Source: Fragilariopsis cylindrus CCMP1102
Lineage: Eukaryota; Bacillariophyta; Bacillariophyceae; Bacillariales; Bacillariaceae
Assembly (NCBI GenBank): GCA_900095095.1
Contig: FMBT01000343.1
Coordinates: 218,894-282,893, forward strand
Length of the DNA: 64,000 nt
Direction: 5' to 3'
Within the stretch, counting starts at the first letter, position 1. The number at the start of each line of letters is the position of its first letter. A program made the position numbers and the translations under genes. The notes beneath the pieces were generated by a model. That model had not been told where the DNA came from. It was given only the letters and a program-made list of their open reading frames with translations, and did no database searches. Shown piece after piece: positions 10,734 through 21,347 of the stretch.

Positions 10734-10855
10734 AAAAAAAATCACCTGAAAAAAATCACGTGCAACTTATTGCCTGCAATTTAGCCATGTTACTATTTCT
10801 AAAATTGCAGGCAATAAGTTGCACGTGATTTTTTGCAGGTGATTTTTTTTTTAAA
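10734..10855. repeat. Long near-perfect hairpin
   Basis: The left arm (about 10734-10782) and right arm (about 10800-10855) are inverted copies; in the core 42 positions I find one mismatch. The shared core includes CACGTGCAACTTATTGCC. The loop is about 18 nt. Poly-A on the left and poly-T on the right extend the pairing. It could be a foldback element, a transcribed small-RNA precursor, or a two-way terminator. Confidence 0.9.
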
Positions 10856-10961
10856 GTTAATTGAAAAATTATGCGGATATGTGTCAAAAACACACGTGAT
10901 TAAATTTTTATTGACTGACAAGTTGAACGTGTGGTTTAGGTTTTGTGTCTTGTAATCATAC

Positions 10962-11048
10962 AGTATTCAGTAACGTATTCAGTAACCGTATTCAGTAACC
11001 GTATTCAGTAACGTATTCAGTAACGTACTCAGTAACGTACTCAGTATC
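10962..11048. repeat. Tandem array, 12-13 bp unit
   Basis: About seven copies of GTATTCAGTAAC with one- base variants (extra C between units; GTACTCAGTAAC in the last copies). It directly precedes copy 2 of the dispersed duplication. Confidence 0.9.
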
Positions 11049-11071
11049 ATTTATTTTAAAATAGCGAATAT

Positions 11072-11301
11072 CTGGCACACTGCCTACTTAAAGTATTTCT
11101 TAAATGTCGATTCTAAAATAGCGAACCTTGTAAAAAATCGTACCACTGAAACTGGAAATTGATACTAGTAGCGTAACGTAGTCATCCAATCGCATTGATA
11201 TTTTTAATTGCTGTGTACTAGTACTACTAGTACTTGTATCAGTTTGAATCACAGCATTATTTTTGGTCATTATTAGTTAGATTTAATGTTACCCAACAAT
11301 T
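11072..11301. repeat. Copy 2 of the dispersed duplication (see 7768)
   Basis: Same ordered blocks as 7768-8016, including CTGGCACACTGCC at the left and ATGTTACCCAACAATT at the right, which matches the reverse of the last codons of the orphan gene (ATGTTACTCAACAATT). It carries extra bases around 11140-11170 and lacks the stop codon of copy 1. This is a decayed copy of the 3' end of that gene and its flank. Confidence 0.88.
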
Positions 11302-11741
11302 AACATTGTGTGGTGGTGTGTAACTATTATGTTAGATGTCAGTCGTAATATAAATTCGTAATAATAGTATGAAGATATTTAATTTAAGACGTGATTAAAA
11401 TCCTGATTAACTAGTATAAATGTTTGTATGGTTGAGAATATTATTCAAATTCAACGCTACGCTTTTCACAATTCTAACGGTAACCTGCATTGCTTGCAAA
11501 TTAAACTTACTTTTTGTACGTGAGTATCTGGTCCTGAAAGACCTATCATTTTCAATATTGCGAATCAATCAAATCTAGAGATAGAATCAAATTGAAATAA
11601 AGTATTATTCATAGACAGAAAGATTAGATAAGTTCATAAATTACAAAAAAAAGGCACAAACTAAAAACGCTCTCTCCCCTTTACTTCTACTTTCTACTGT
11701 ACTTCTACTACTATCAGAATTACTTTTTTTATCATCACACG

Positions 11742-12722
11742 ATGAATAACGTTGCTGTTCTACTAAACAATAAAGGTGTAGACCTACTCACGAAAACTAA
11801 TAAGGCTGCGTCGTCTATGAACATGGACTGTGGGAACATGAACAACAGCAACAACAGCAACTGTTGTGGTGATAGTCGTGGTGATGGTGATGATGATGAT
11901 AATACTAATAATAGTCGAAGAACAGCAACAACGATTAATACTACCGACCTTGATCAAGCAACATCGTACTTTGAACAAGCTCTTTCTCTGATATTACGTA
12001 GCACAGAAATCCATAAACATCATGGGAATCTTTTCTTTTACAAATCAGATGAACAAGGTATGATCCAATACGAAGATGAGAATATTGGTACTCAACTAAC
12101 CAATAATCTGAACCTACAAGATACTGGAGCACAAATGAATGGTATCGACAATAAAAGTTTCATTCATTGGAAGGCTGTTAAGATTGGTCATGATAATAAC
12201 GATGAAAACGATGAAAACAACATAAGCGGGAACATAAGCAGTATCGATCATAACAATCAAAATCAAGATGGGGGAGAATACAGATATTTAAGTACATCAA
12301 TATTTCATTCAATGATTTGCATATACAATCTTGGTTTATGTTATCAATATAAGGGGATACAAACATCATCAAGACGACTACTAGAGGCAGCAGTCGATCA
12401 TTATATGCAAGCATATGAACTGGCAACACGATTCCGATTACAACATATCGATCAATATATGCTTCTTATGGCAACTATGAATAATTTGGCAACAACGTAT
12501 TCATTTTTGAATGATATACAACGTCGGGATGTATGTAATTCGTATCTACTATCAACATTGATGTTATTATCAACATCAGAAGAGGGACTAGAAGAAATAT
12601 CAGCTGCTAGTACCAACAGTAAGGATATGTTAAGAAGACGAGGACATCAAACAACATTCCAAAGCTTTTTGTCTAATGTTACGTACCTAATATTACAAGA
12701 CAATGTTGCATCTGCCGCATAG
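11742..12722 (+). CDS. TPR-like hypothetical protein, 326 aa
   Basis: An intronless 326-residue ORF. The N-terminus (VAVLLNNKGVDLLTKT) and the segment DLDQATSYFEQALSLILRS form one tetratricopeptide-like helix pair interrupted by an Asn/Asp-rich insert (residues 28-64). After an acidic Asn-rich linker, a second set follows: MICIYNLGLCYQYKG, AAVDHYMQAYELATRF, and MATMNNLATTYSFLNDIQRR. The alternation of small and aromatic residues fits TPR repeats, which mediate protein binding. Proteins with this arrangement recur in diatoms without a known role. No targeting signal or catalytic motif is seen. Function is unknown. Confidence 0.72.
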   Translation: MNNVAVLLNNKGVDLLTKTNKAASSMNMDCGNMNNSNNSNCCGDSRGDGDDDDNTNNSRRTATTINTTDLDQATSYFEQALSLILRSTEIHKHHGNLFFYKSDEQGMIQYEDENIGTQLTNNLNLQDTGAQMNGIDNKSFIHWKAVKIGHDNNDENDENNISGNISSIDHNNQNQDGGEYRYLSTSIFHSMICIYNLGLCYQYKGIQTSSRRLLEAAVDHYMQAYELATRFRLQHIDQYMLLMATMNNLATTYSFLNDIQRRDVCNSYLLSTLMLLSTSEEGLEEISAASTNSKDMLRRRGHQTTFQSFLSNVTYLILQDNVASAA

Positions 12723-12850
12723 CTAGCTCATTACGGATGATCATTAACTTACACGAACGAAGTATAAAGATAGTAATCAATCCAATTATAGACTCATTTT
12801 TTAGACGATACAAAATATAATTTGTCTGTTACATGAAATCTTAATTTGTA

Positions 12851-15001
12851 TCACTCTATTTCTTCCTCCTCCTTCTTCTTTCTCCTTCTTCTCTCCTTCT
12901 TCTTCTTCTTCTTCTCCTGTTCATGGTAGACGATCTTACGAGCATGAGATCCACTGTCAAAATACGTACCATTATGATCGTAGTCAATATATTCATGACC
13001 AAATGTTAGGCAGTTTTCCATATCGGTGATGTATGGTTCAGTTTCTCCACAGTTCTCGTCGATCTCGCAGCAGAAACCTTTTTTAAATAAATGGTAGAGA
13101 TTTTCGTTAGATGAAGGGGAAAAATAAATGGCATTATAAGAGTGCAATGATAAAAATAAAAAATGAACCAAATTTATTAAGAAATTTGGACAGAGAACAG
13201 AAAAGAAACGCACACGTTACAAGAGGTACCAATCAATCGGTCTGAGATTTAGAAGATTTGCTGTATGTCACTAAGCTTTGTTCCGTTACTACTTACTGTG
13301 ACCATCGACGGTGAAAAACGGGACGAATGTATTGTGCCGAGAGGTTGCCAACAACCACGCAGCTTTGCCAAATCGCGATCCTAAATGACCAATAAACGCA
13401 TGCCCATGACTTAACAACCAAAGATCTGCCACAGCAGTCTCCCCCAGTATGTGTTTGTTCTCATTCTCATCAGCTTCGATACTTTCTGCCTCATACTGGA
13501 AGTGACTGCGTGAATAATTCAAATAGTTCCATTGATCTACTTCAACTTCGACACCCTTGTTGAATGTCTTATGATGAAGAATCTCCTCCATAACATCACC
13601 CGCATCGTCAGTGGCGACGTACACATGAAGGGGTCGTGTGTTAGGGACTAGTTGTCTAACTCGTCGAATAGCCTCCAAGTAGACGTCAGTTTGATAACAC
13701 ATACGGTTATTGCCAAATTGTGCAGGAGAATCTAATGGGGAAGGTTCTTTTTGATATAGTTGAGGACTATCTTCGTTGCAGGAATCCCCTCGTCTCATAT
13801 GAAGACCAACGATGAATGGATCAACATCGTTATTTTTAGTAGTGTCATCACTAACATCGGTTGTTGTTTTTATCCTACCAGCATTCTTTGTATCATATTC
13901 AGTCGATGATGATGGTACCGCTATACTCGTCAAATGTGCTTGGTAGATTTCTTCGAGGAATGGTCTTCGATTAAACATTATTCGTGTGATATGTCCGAAC
14001 ATCAACAGATTGCCAAGTGGGGATAGTATTCTACTATCGTTTGATTGATGGTCGTGTAAGAATGCCTTTAATATTTTGCGAATTTGAAGCTTGGTAGGTG
14101 AAACTTCTTCAGATGACGACAAAGTTGAGTTATTATTATTATGTTCAAACCATCGGATGGAATTGTGTTCCATTATTGTTCCGGCTGAGTCTTCTTCTCC
14201 TGTTATCCTTTGATAGAAACAAGAAGTACCCTTATAATACATGATGCTATAAGTGCTACCACGATTTACAGAGGTACGATTTTTTTGACAGTCGGGATAC
14301 CAACGTGGGTTGACAAAAATAGATCTTATTCGCCTATGATAATATTCTGGTAGAACATTATCACTCCTCCATGCTTTCCAAGTATCTATTGCAGCGTATT
14401 GAAGTTGTTTCCCTATTGGTAAATAAAGATCACTATATGCTTCTCCTCCGTCGACGATGGAAGTTTCTTTGATAGCCGTTCTGGTTTCTAATCCAATCCA
14501 TACAAGAGCGTTTAGATGGTTTGGATTATTATGCGGTATACAAGATATCGAATCGAGACAATCCACTGAAATTATATCACAACGACAAAAAGTGTTATCG
14601 ATGTTTGGATTTACAAATGATACTTCCAACCTCGATCGATCTCTAATTTTATTACGTTTACTTGCACCGGCATCATCGGTAGAAAAAGTAGAAGAGAACG
14701 ACTTGATCATATTTTTTGTGATTTTCTCTACATCAATAATAACATCATTGGGAATGTAACCATATTTTTTGGTACTCGTACTCGTACTCGTTTTCGTCGT
14801 CGTGATGACAGGCAGGTCGATGGGTACTGCTAAATTCACACTTTCTATAGCAAGGCCAGTGATCTTCAAGTTGACGTACACGCCCAAGTATCCAAATATT
14901 ATCGACGCCAAGAAGAAAAAGATGTACGGACGTTTCATCCTCTTCTTTGTTGCAGTTGGACTTTCCCTCCTCTTCTTTTCTGCAATTCGAGATCGTACCA
15001 T
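12851..15001 (-). CDS. Type II membrane fucosyltransferase-like protein, 643 aa
   Basis: Exons 13297-15001 and 12851-13077, with a GTAAGT...AAAAAG intron whose phase agrees, give 643 residues. A short basic cytosolic tail (KKRMKRP) precedes one membrane anchor (YIFFFLASIIFGYLGVYVNL), the layout of Golgi glycosyltransferases. The luminal part has GLHMRRGDSC, which matches the RRxD-type GDP-fucose-binding motif of the FUT8/POFUT group, then YVATDDAGDV and, near the end of exon 1, DLWLLSHGHAFIGHLGSRFG, which matches the later motifs of that GT-B fold. Cysteine pairs in exon 2 (FCCEIDENCG) suggest disulfides. The tail is a Lys/Glu run from a GA-rich microsatellite. Transfer of fucose to secreted or membrane glycoproteins is inferred from the motifs; the acceptor is unknown. 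Confidence 0.78.
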
Positions 15002-15664
15002 TTTGTATTACTTATATACTTAACAATATATTATGCCAAATAATTAACTTCTGAATTCAAATATTGATATGATATGACAGATATGAGGAATGATATGATA
15101 TGATGATAAACAATAAGTACTTTATTCATCTGAATCTTTTTTTCGTTCAACATCCGTCTTCCTTCCTCATCTTACGCTTCCTTGTTCACTTTATCCGCCT
15201 ATCCTCAGCAGCAAGGTGTCCTTTTTTTATTCATTTACTTTCTGTAGAGATTGTTTAACATTTGAAGTTTTCGAGAGGATATGCTCACGATTAAATAATG
15301 TAAAATGTTCAAAGGGAGCGTGCTGACACACGTGCTTAGTCCCATAAGGCCCATCACGCACGGACAGGCTACGAGAACGTTCTTACGCGCGCTTGAGCTT
15401 TTTTTCGCGTGCATCTTCTATTTATTTTATCGTAAAATAGTAAAATGAGATAAAAGTGTTACAATGAAACACGAGAGACGGAAACAAATCTAACTTTCAC
15501 TATTTTATTATTTTAAAACAAAGAGTATAATAAGTTTAATAATAAGCACCATATTCTTTTTTATTAATATGACATAGAATTTAACATTAACATTAAAAAC
15601 AGTACTATGATTATTATGGTACAAAAACGCAAATTTCTGGCGTTTTCATTCTGCAAGCGAAAAA
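15002..15664. other. Spacer, no gene seen
   Basis: A+T-rich sequence between two minus-strand genes. A short GC-richer block at 15330-15415 (CACGTGC, GCGCGC) stands out but encodes nothing recognisable; it probably belongs to the promoter region of neither or to the 5' side of the fucosyltransferase-like gene's neighbour. Confidence 0.4.
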
Positions 15665-17503
15665 TTACGAAGGTTTCGTTTCATTCTGTTCGGAGGCGGT
15701 ATCTGTAAGAGCTAATTGCAAACGTTCACTAAATAGTTGGCACATATAGAGCATTCCATCGTCTCCTTTACATGTTCCCACTCCAAAGTCTTCGAAGAAT
15801 GGATTTAATAAATTATACCTCTCACGACCCTGCTTTTGTAACATCGTTGATCGGTGAATAGTTCGAATGGATTCTCCACGGAGGACATTTCCTACATATG
15901 TTGTTTGTAGAGGGTTCAATCCTTTTGATGCAGCCATCGCTTGAGCGCTCTTCCTAGCTAAATCGTCCATTGCAATATTACGCGATAACGGTTTAAGACC
16001 TCTTTTCATCCGCTCACGATTTATCAGAACGTGATTACTCGCAAAATAGGATGTACTGTGGATTTCTTCTTCTTTGTATTGAACAAGATCCATGAGAGAC
16101 GATTGTTTATTTCTTCGTCCCGCTTCTCGATGGAGCATCATACTTTCAGCTCGCCTAGCAACTCGCGGTTTACCACCGCCTTCGTCACCTTCTTCTACAG
16201 TCAAATCTTGAGACGGTGATGGTGATGTTGATGGGTTAGGATTGCTCTTATTTCTTCTAACTTTATGCCTTGCTAGTTCATCTCCCATATTCGAATAGCT
16301 TCGTTCTTTGGCTGTCTTCTCTTCTTTGTAGGGCGGCGACGTCCTCCTAGGTTTGGATGGCATTTCATCACGTCCTTGTGACGACGATGCCAAAGAAACT
16401 TCTTCATCCTCATCATCAGAACTATCTTCCGATAGTTCATTGGTCGCGCCTAATATGGTATGAGCATCAGCAGATTTCGATTTTGTCGGTCGTCGAGTCT
16501 TGCCACCACCATCTCCTGATGGTCTTATCTTTACCGATCGTTGTTTTCGTTGTGGTAATCCTTCATTTGATTTCTGCCGTTGTGGTTTTCTCACGGGTTC
16601 ACTAGCAATACTACGGGATGTTCTCCTCCTTGGTTGGCTTTCAGCATCTTTATCTAACATCGCTCCAAGCATATTCTTACCATCATCATCATCATCTATT
16701 ACTGCTGATGGCCTTCTCTGTGGTCGTTTCTTTTGTCGTTCTGAACCTTGTGCTCGATTCTTGTGTCGTCCTGGACTTTCTGATCGTTTTTTCAAGGCAC
16801 CAGGACTCTTTGATCTCTTACGCCTACTTTTTGTTCGACCAGGACTCTTTGATCGATCCCGAATACTGTTTGATCTCATACCACTTGTAACTTTCGATAA
16901 ACCGTCAGGACTTTTCGATCGTTGACTTCTACTTAACCGGCCCGGACTCACAGCTCGTACCGCTTTATCGAATAACTTTCTTCCACTTTTAAAAACACTC
17001 CTTCCTAATTCTGACCTCCTTCCGCCGTCATCATCTGTTTTTTCGTCGTTCAAATTATATCCACCGGACGTATTGTTGTCGTCGTTGGGGTCGTTGTCAT
17101 CATCCCCGTCGTCGTGAACGGAAGAATCGGTGGCCACCACAATCTTCGAGCTTCTTCTTTTAGATTTTTCCTGGGGATTTTTTTTTCTACCTCTCGAAGA
17201 AGTAGATCGTCTTCTTGGACTACCACCATCATCATTATTACTACTATTTTTATTATTATTTGCAGTTGAAGATTTTGACTTCACAGGTTTGCTAGTTGAT
17301 TTTTTACGTTTGATGGGTTTGATACTACCGGTAGTAGATTGATGATCGCTTGTGCTGCCAATAGAAAGATCATCAGTACCGTCTGCTTCTGAGTGATCGC
17401 TGCCAATTAATCCTTTTCTCGTTTTACTGGAATAATTCGTCGGGGAGGACATAGTTGGTGCTGTATTATTACTACTGACACTCTTATTTGACGTGTATAA
17501 CAT
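15665..17503 (-). CDS. CAP-superfamily-like domain behind a long basic disordered region
   Basis: A 612-residue intronless ORF. Residues 1 to about 450 are disordered and rich in Ser, Arg, Lys and Asp, with many RSKSPG/RSESPGR repeats (about residues 165-265). The last 130 residues form a recognisable CAP (SCP/PR-1) type domain: LINRERMKRGLKPLSRN, AQAMAAS, TTYVGNVLRGESIRTIHRSTM, NLLNPFFEDFGVGTCKGDDG and LYMCQLFSE. The histidines that bind metal in canonical CAP proteins are not apparent at their usual places. There is no signal peptide, which is unusual because most CAP proteins are secreted; the SR-like repeats suggest a nuclear or RNA-linked place instead. Role unknown. Confidence 0.75.
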   Translation of the reverse strand: MLYTSNKSVSSNNTAPTMSSPTNYSSKTRKGLIGSDHSEADGTDDLSIGSTSDHQSTTGSIKPIKRKKSTSKPVKSKSSTANNNKNSSNNDDGGSPRRRSTSSRGRKKNPQEKSKRRSSKIVVATDSSVHDDGDDDNDPNDDNNTSGGYNLNDEKTDDDGGRRSELGRSVFKSGRKLFDKAVRAVSPGRLSRSQRSKSPDGLSKVTSGMRSNSIRDRSKSPGRTKSRRKRSKSPGALKKRSESPGRHKNRAQGSERQKKRPQRRPSAVIDDDDDGKNMLGAMLDKDAESQPRRRTSRSIASEPVRKPQRQKSNEGLPQRKQRSVKIRPSGDGGGKTRRPTKSKSADAHTILGATNELSEDSSDDEDEEVSLASSSQGRDEMPSKPRRTSPPYKEEKTAKERSYSNMGDELARHKVRRNKSNPNPSTSPSPSQDLTVEEGDEGGGKPRVARRAESMMLHREAGRRNKQSSLMDLVQYKEEEIHSTSYFASNHVLINRERMKRGLKPLSRNIAMDDLARKSAQAMAASKGLNPLQTTYVGNVLRGESIRTIHRSTMLQKQGRERYNLLNPFFEDFGVGTCKGDDGMLYMCQLFSERLQLALTDTASEQNETKPS

Positions 17504-17525
17504 ACTCTTTTTTTCCTTTTTCTTT

Positions 17526-17527
<2 letters not shown>

Positions 17528-17558
<31 letters not shown>

Positions 17559-17559
17559 A
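17528..17559. repeat. (CTG)n microsatellite
   Basis: Ten or eleven CTG trinucleotides in a row just upstream of the minus-strand start codon at 17503, thus in the 5' leader or promoter of the CAP-like gene. Confidence 0.9.
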
Positions 17560-18095
17560 TTGAAATTTTTAATAAATATTAAATAAATAATTGAATCAAC
17601 TGTGTACAGATTAAAATTGAGCTTGAAGTTGCGTTCACTGTAAGATGAGACACAGCCTCGGTCGTCGAATAACTGAGACAAGCAGAGGATTGCAAATCAA
17701 TAAATTCTAGTCGTGAGATCTGTAACGAACATACATAAACCTAGCGTCTATTGCAGATAATTTTATTTCTCTTTTCGTGGGAACAAACACGATAGCTTTG
17801 TAGACCACGGGTGTTTCGCTCGGTGGTAGTGTAGTGTTAAAGACAGTAGTTGTAATTGTCGTTGATGATGGGAAAGTGCAAGAGTTGACGCCGCAGCTGA
17901 GTGAGTCGAGAATCAGCGAGCACCTTTTATTATACGACCGATATATACTAAAAGCCTTGATGAATAATCTGCACAACAATCTAAGAACATTTTCACGATT
18001 TATGCCTGATGAAGTCGTTCTTGTGAGACACTATCACACAAAAAATATAAGAAATGATGACTCTAGTTTTAGCTTATCAACATAAACATATGCCT

Positions 18096-18173
18096 AATAA
18101 ACAATTTTTATGTGCGAATATTGTGATTGGCTGTATTTTAATTTGGGACCGAAGAAAAAGATGAAGCAAAAGT
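18096..18173. repeat. Left copy of a direct repeat bounding 5.7 kb
   Basis: Thirty-two bases beginning AATAAACAATTTTTATGTGC are identical to 23770-23801. A further block CGAAGAAAAAGATGAAG matches after a 20-base insertion present only here. Both copies lie roughly 80-230 bp ahead of a plus-strand start codon. Confidence 0.9.
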
Positions 18174-18250
18174 TATTCGACCTGCAAGATACAACGTTGC
18201 TACGGTAGTGGTGCAACTTTTGTATATTTGCAGACAAACACTGGTTCAAA

Positions 18251-21200
18251 TTGCAATACAATCTCCCGAAAATGATCTATCTCTCCCGGAACTGCAGTCG
18301 TGGTAACATCAGTAGTTTCAGTTCCAATTTCAATGGCCGCCGTCAATCCTTATTACTACGACAAATCCTCGCACGTACACTTACAGGATCATCGTCGACA
18401 TCATCATCATCATCAAGGACATCATCATCAAGGACGACATCAACGATATCCGATGACACGGCTGCTCGTCACTCAGTAGTTATTGGAGGAGGCTTTGTGG
18501 GCCTCTCCACCGCACTCCACTTGCAAGCCATTGGACGGCGAGTCACCCTGGTCGAGTCCTCCCCTGAAATTGGTGGAGGCGCTTCTTGTTCCTATGGCAA
18601 CGCCGGGACGATGGCGGTCTACGCCAACGTTCCAATAAATTCCCCCTCATTGTTCCGAAAGTTGCCAAAATTGTTGTTAGGGGATTACTGGGAAAAGATT
18701 AATATCTTTACTAATAGCAGTACTAATAGTAGTAGTATACTAATAGCACTAGTAGCCCATTGTCCATCCCGCTAGCTGGCAGCATCTCCCCAAAATGATT
18801 CCATGGGCAGCACTCTTTGCCTGGAATTGTCGGCCTTCGGCGGTGGAACATACCGCGGCTTCCTTGGGGGCTTTACTCTCGCGTGCCGAATCTGGATGGG
18901 AGATTGTGTGGCAGCAAAGCGGGATTGATGTTATCAATGGGACCATAGGCGACAACACACGTACACATCATGTCGCAACCAACACCACTTCAGCTTCAAT
19001 TTTACCAACAACAACAGCCTTGGAGAGTGAAGGAGGGATATCTCATCCTCCAACGCACCCCGACAGATATGGAATCCTCCCAGTTTGGGGCTAATCTCCG
19101 CCGACGCTTTATCATCGATCCGGACCAACAGAAATCGAAATCGATGTTGAAAATGCACGCACTAAAATCGTCCGACGAGGTTTTACAACTCGAACCACAT
19201 TTGGATCCCCACCGCTGTGAGGGGGTGCCTGGCATTTCCCGGAGGCTTGGTCGTTGACGGATCCCGGTGCCTTATTGAAGGGATTGGCACGGGGCTTGGA
19301 GAATGGAGGTGGTATCGTGAGAAAAGGTTCGGCGGTGGTAGAGATTCATCAAAGCAGTGAGAGTACGTGTAGAAGGGATATCGAAAGTAACAACAAAGAT
19401 AACAATAACAATGCCACACTTCGTGTCTTGTTAGACGACGGCACGCACATCTCCGCCGATGAAATTGTCATCGCTGCTGGAGCACATAGCGCCTCCTTGG
19501 TCTCCTCATCAATGGGAGAATTTTGTCCATTGGAGACAGAGCGAGGGTATTCTATCACTTTCGAAAAGCCGCCATTAAAGTCGTCGTCGTCGTCGTCGTC
19601 GTCGCCCTTGCTCACTAGGGCCGTTTGTGATCCGACTGCGGGATGGATCGCGACACCCATGGCCGGAAGAGAATTGCGAGTAGCGGGAAAGGTCGAGCTG
19701 GGGGGAGTCGATGCTCCACCTACCCCCGAAAGATTCAATGAACTCGAACGGGAAGCACGCTCCTTGTTCGGCGGTAGCGGCGGTGGTGATAATGATAATG
19801 GAAATGATAATGGTAACGAAAGTGACAATAACAATGGAAATACAGTATTGCTAGGAAGACGAATTAAAGAAAAAGACTGGATGGGATTTCGCCCGACCAT
19901 GCCCGATGCCCTTCCCGTCATTGGTCGCTCACGGAAATTGCCAGATTCAGTATTTTATGCCTTTGGCCATCATCACGTGGGTTGGACGCTGGGGGGAATT
20001 ACTGGGCAACTCGTGGCAGAAATGGTACAGGGGAAGGAACCCTCGGTCGATCTTACGCCCTATAGCTTAGACCGTTTTCGTTTTAAGAATATGATGACAG
20101 CGACGACGAAGATAATGACAACGACGGATGGAAAACGACGACGGAACTTTAGTAGCAGCAGCAGTAGCAGCAGCAGCAAAAATAAGAACCACAATAACAA
20201 TGGTTTCCTGTGGGCTCGTCCAAATCAGAATCTGAGTCAAAGCAGTAGTGTCGCCGGTCTACAGCAGCGAGACTTTAGCTCTTCTTCTTACAGCCCTTCG
20301 GCAACAAGCCAAGAGAAACTTCGTCCTCTACCCGACAAGATGCAGCATGTCTCTTACATTCCAGGATGTTCTCCCTCCGAACTCTCTATTACATACTCTC
20401 CCCTCCCCACAGTTACACCCAATGACGTCCTCATCCAAGTAGAATACTCCGGAGTTGGTGGTACCGATTTGGCCCAACGCCGTGGTAATTTTAATCCGAA
20501 ACAGGATAGTCCCGATCATCATTTGATCATGGGGTTGGAGGTTTCTGGTATTGTTGCTCAAGTGGGAGATGATGTGACCGATTTCCGACAGGGCGATAGA
20601 GTAATGGCGTTGCTGTACGGTGGTGGTTATGCACAATACGCATTGGCACCGCAACAGCAAGTCCTCGAAGTCCCCGATACTTTGACGTTGGAACAGGGAG
20701 CCGCCATTCCCGAAAACTTCTGGACTGTCTATGCCAACTTGTTCGAACCCGCCTTTGGGAATTTGTGTGAGAAGCCAGAAGAAAAAACACTTTTGGTACA
20801 CGGTGGTACAGGTGGAATTGGTTCCACGGCGCTACTATTGAGCAAGGCGCTGGGTGTAAGGCAAATCATTACCACTGTTTCAAGTCCCGAGAAGATGGAG
20901 GCAGCCAAGCGATTTGGAGCCGATGTGGCCATTAATTATAACGAAACCGATTTTGTGGAGAAGGCGATGGAAGCAACACGAGGCAAAGGTGTCGATGTGA
21001 TCCTATGTTTCCTAGGAGGAGATTATACTCCACGGAATATCGACGCCATGGCACCCTTTGGGAGATTGGTTCAACTTGGTTTACGACGCGGAAAAGACGT
21101 CACCTTTGATTTCAAAGTCTTAATGAACAAGTGGGGGCTGGTGACAGGAGGCCATTTGAGACCTCGGACGTTGGAGCAGAAGGAAGCAACACGGAATGCC

Positions 21201-21347
21201 CTGAGAGACCTCGTGCTACCGCTGTGGAAGAGTGGGGGGTTGGAAAAGCCAGAAGTGATGAAGGTTTTGAGATTAGAAGAGGCAGGGGAAGCGCATCGAA
21301 TGTTGGAAAAGGGGGTGGTGGTTGGCAAAGTTGTGCTCAAGCCTTGA
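18251..21347 (+). CDS. FAD amine/amino-acid oxidoreductase fused to quinone oxidoreductase
   Basis: Two enzymes in one gene. The N-terminal half is a DadA-like D-amino-acid dehydrogenase/oxidase of the DAO family: FAD-binding VVIGGGFVGLSTALHLQA, ESSPEIGGGASCSYGNAG, RAVCDPTAGWIATPM and the C-terminal GFRPTMPDALPVIGRS with HHHVGWTLGG. The second half (from about 20330) is a PIG3/zeta-crystallin type NAD(P)H:quinone oxidoreductase of the MDR superfamily, with the nucleotide-binding LVHGGTGGIGSTALLLSKAL and no zinc ligands. A Ser-rich linker joins them. The N-terminus could be a targeting peptide. I explain two frame changes by introns: donor 18676 with acceptor near 18746-18755, and 18972-19017 (46 nt). 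A third, at the G5 run near 19218, needs one extra base and has no intron solution. The gene is visibly richer in G+C than its neighbours. It may be a pseudogene or carry an assembly error. Confidence 0.8.

Larger units (their letters stand above)
9549..11741. other. 2.2-kb spacer rich in repeats and regulatory-like structure
   Basis: No credible gene. It holds, left to right: CAA/TTG and CAG-like low-complexity sequence, a CRE palindrome at 10007, a perfect 12-bp inverted repeat at 10025-10054, two TTG-rich microsatellites (10401-10446 and 10622-10670), a long hairpin at 10734-10855, a 12-13 bp tandem array at 10962-11048, and copy 2 of a dispersed duplication. The short ORFs here are low-complexity translations of the repeats. 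Confidence 0.65.
17504..18250. other. Spacer with a (CTG)n tract and the left direct repeat
   Basis: Just upstream of the CAP-like gene is a (CTG)n tract at 17528-17559 (5' UTR side of that minus-strand gene). Short ORFs at 17707-18085 on both strands have no recognisable similarity. The left copy of a direct repeat shared with 23770-23829 starts at 18096. Confidence 0.5.

Noticed and set aside
10364-10749. Cys/Leu/Val-rich open frames
   Set aside because: They are translations of TTG/TGT microsatellites and the start of the hairpin.
17707-18085. Opposing short open frames before the fusion gene
   Set aside because: Neither has recognisable sequence features; they overlap each other and look like chance frames in a spacer.
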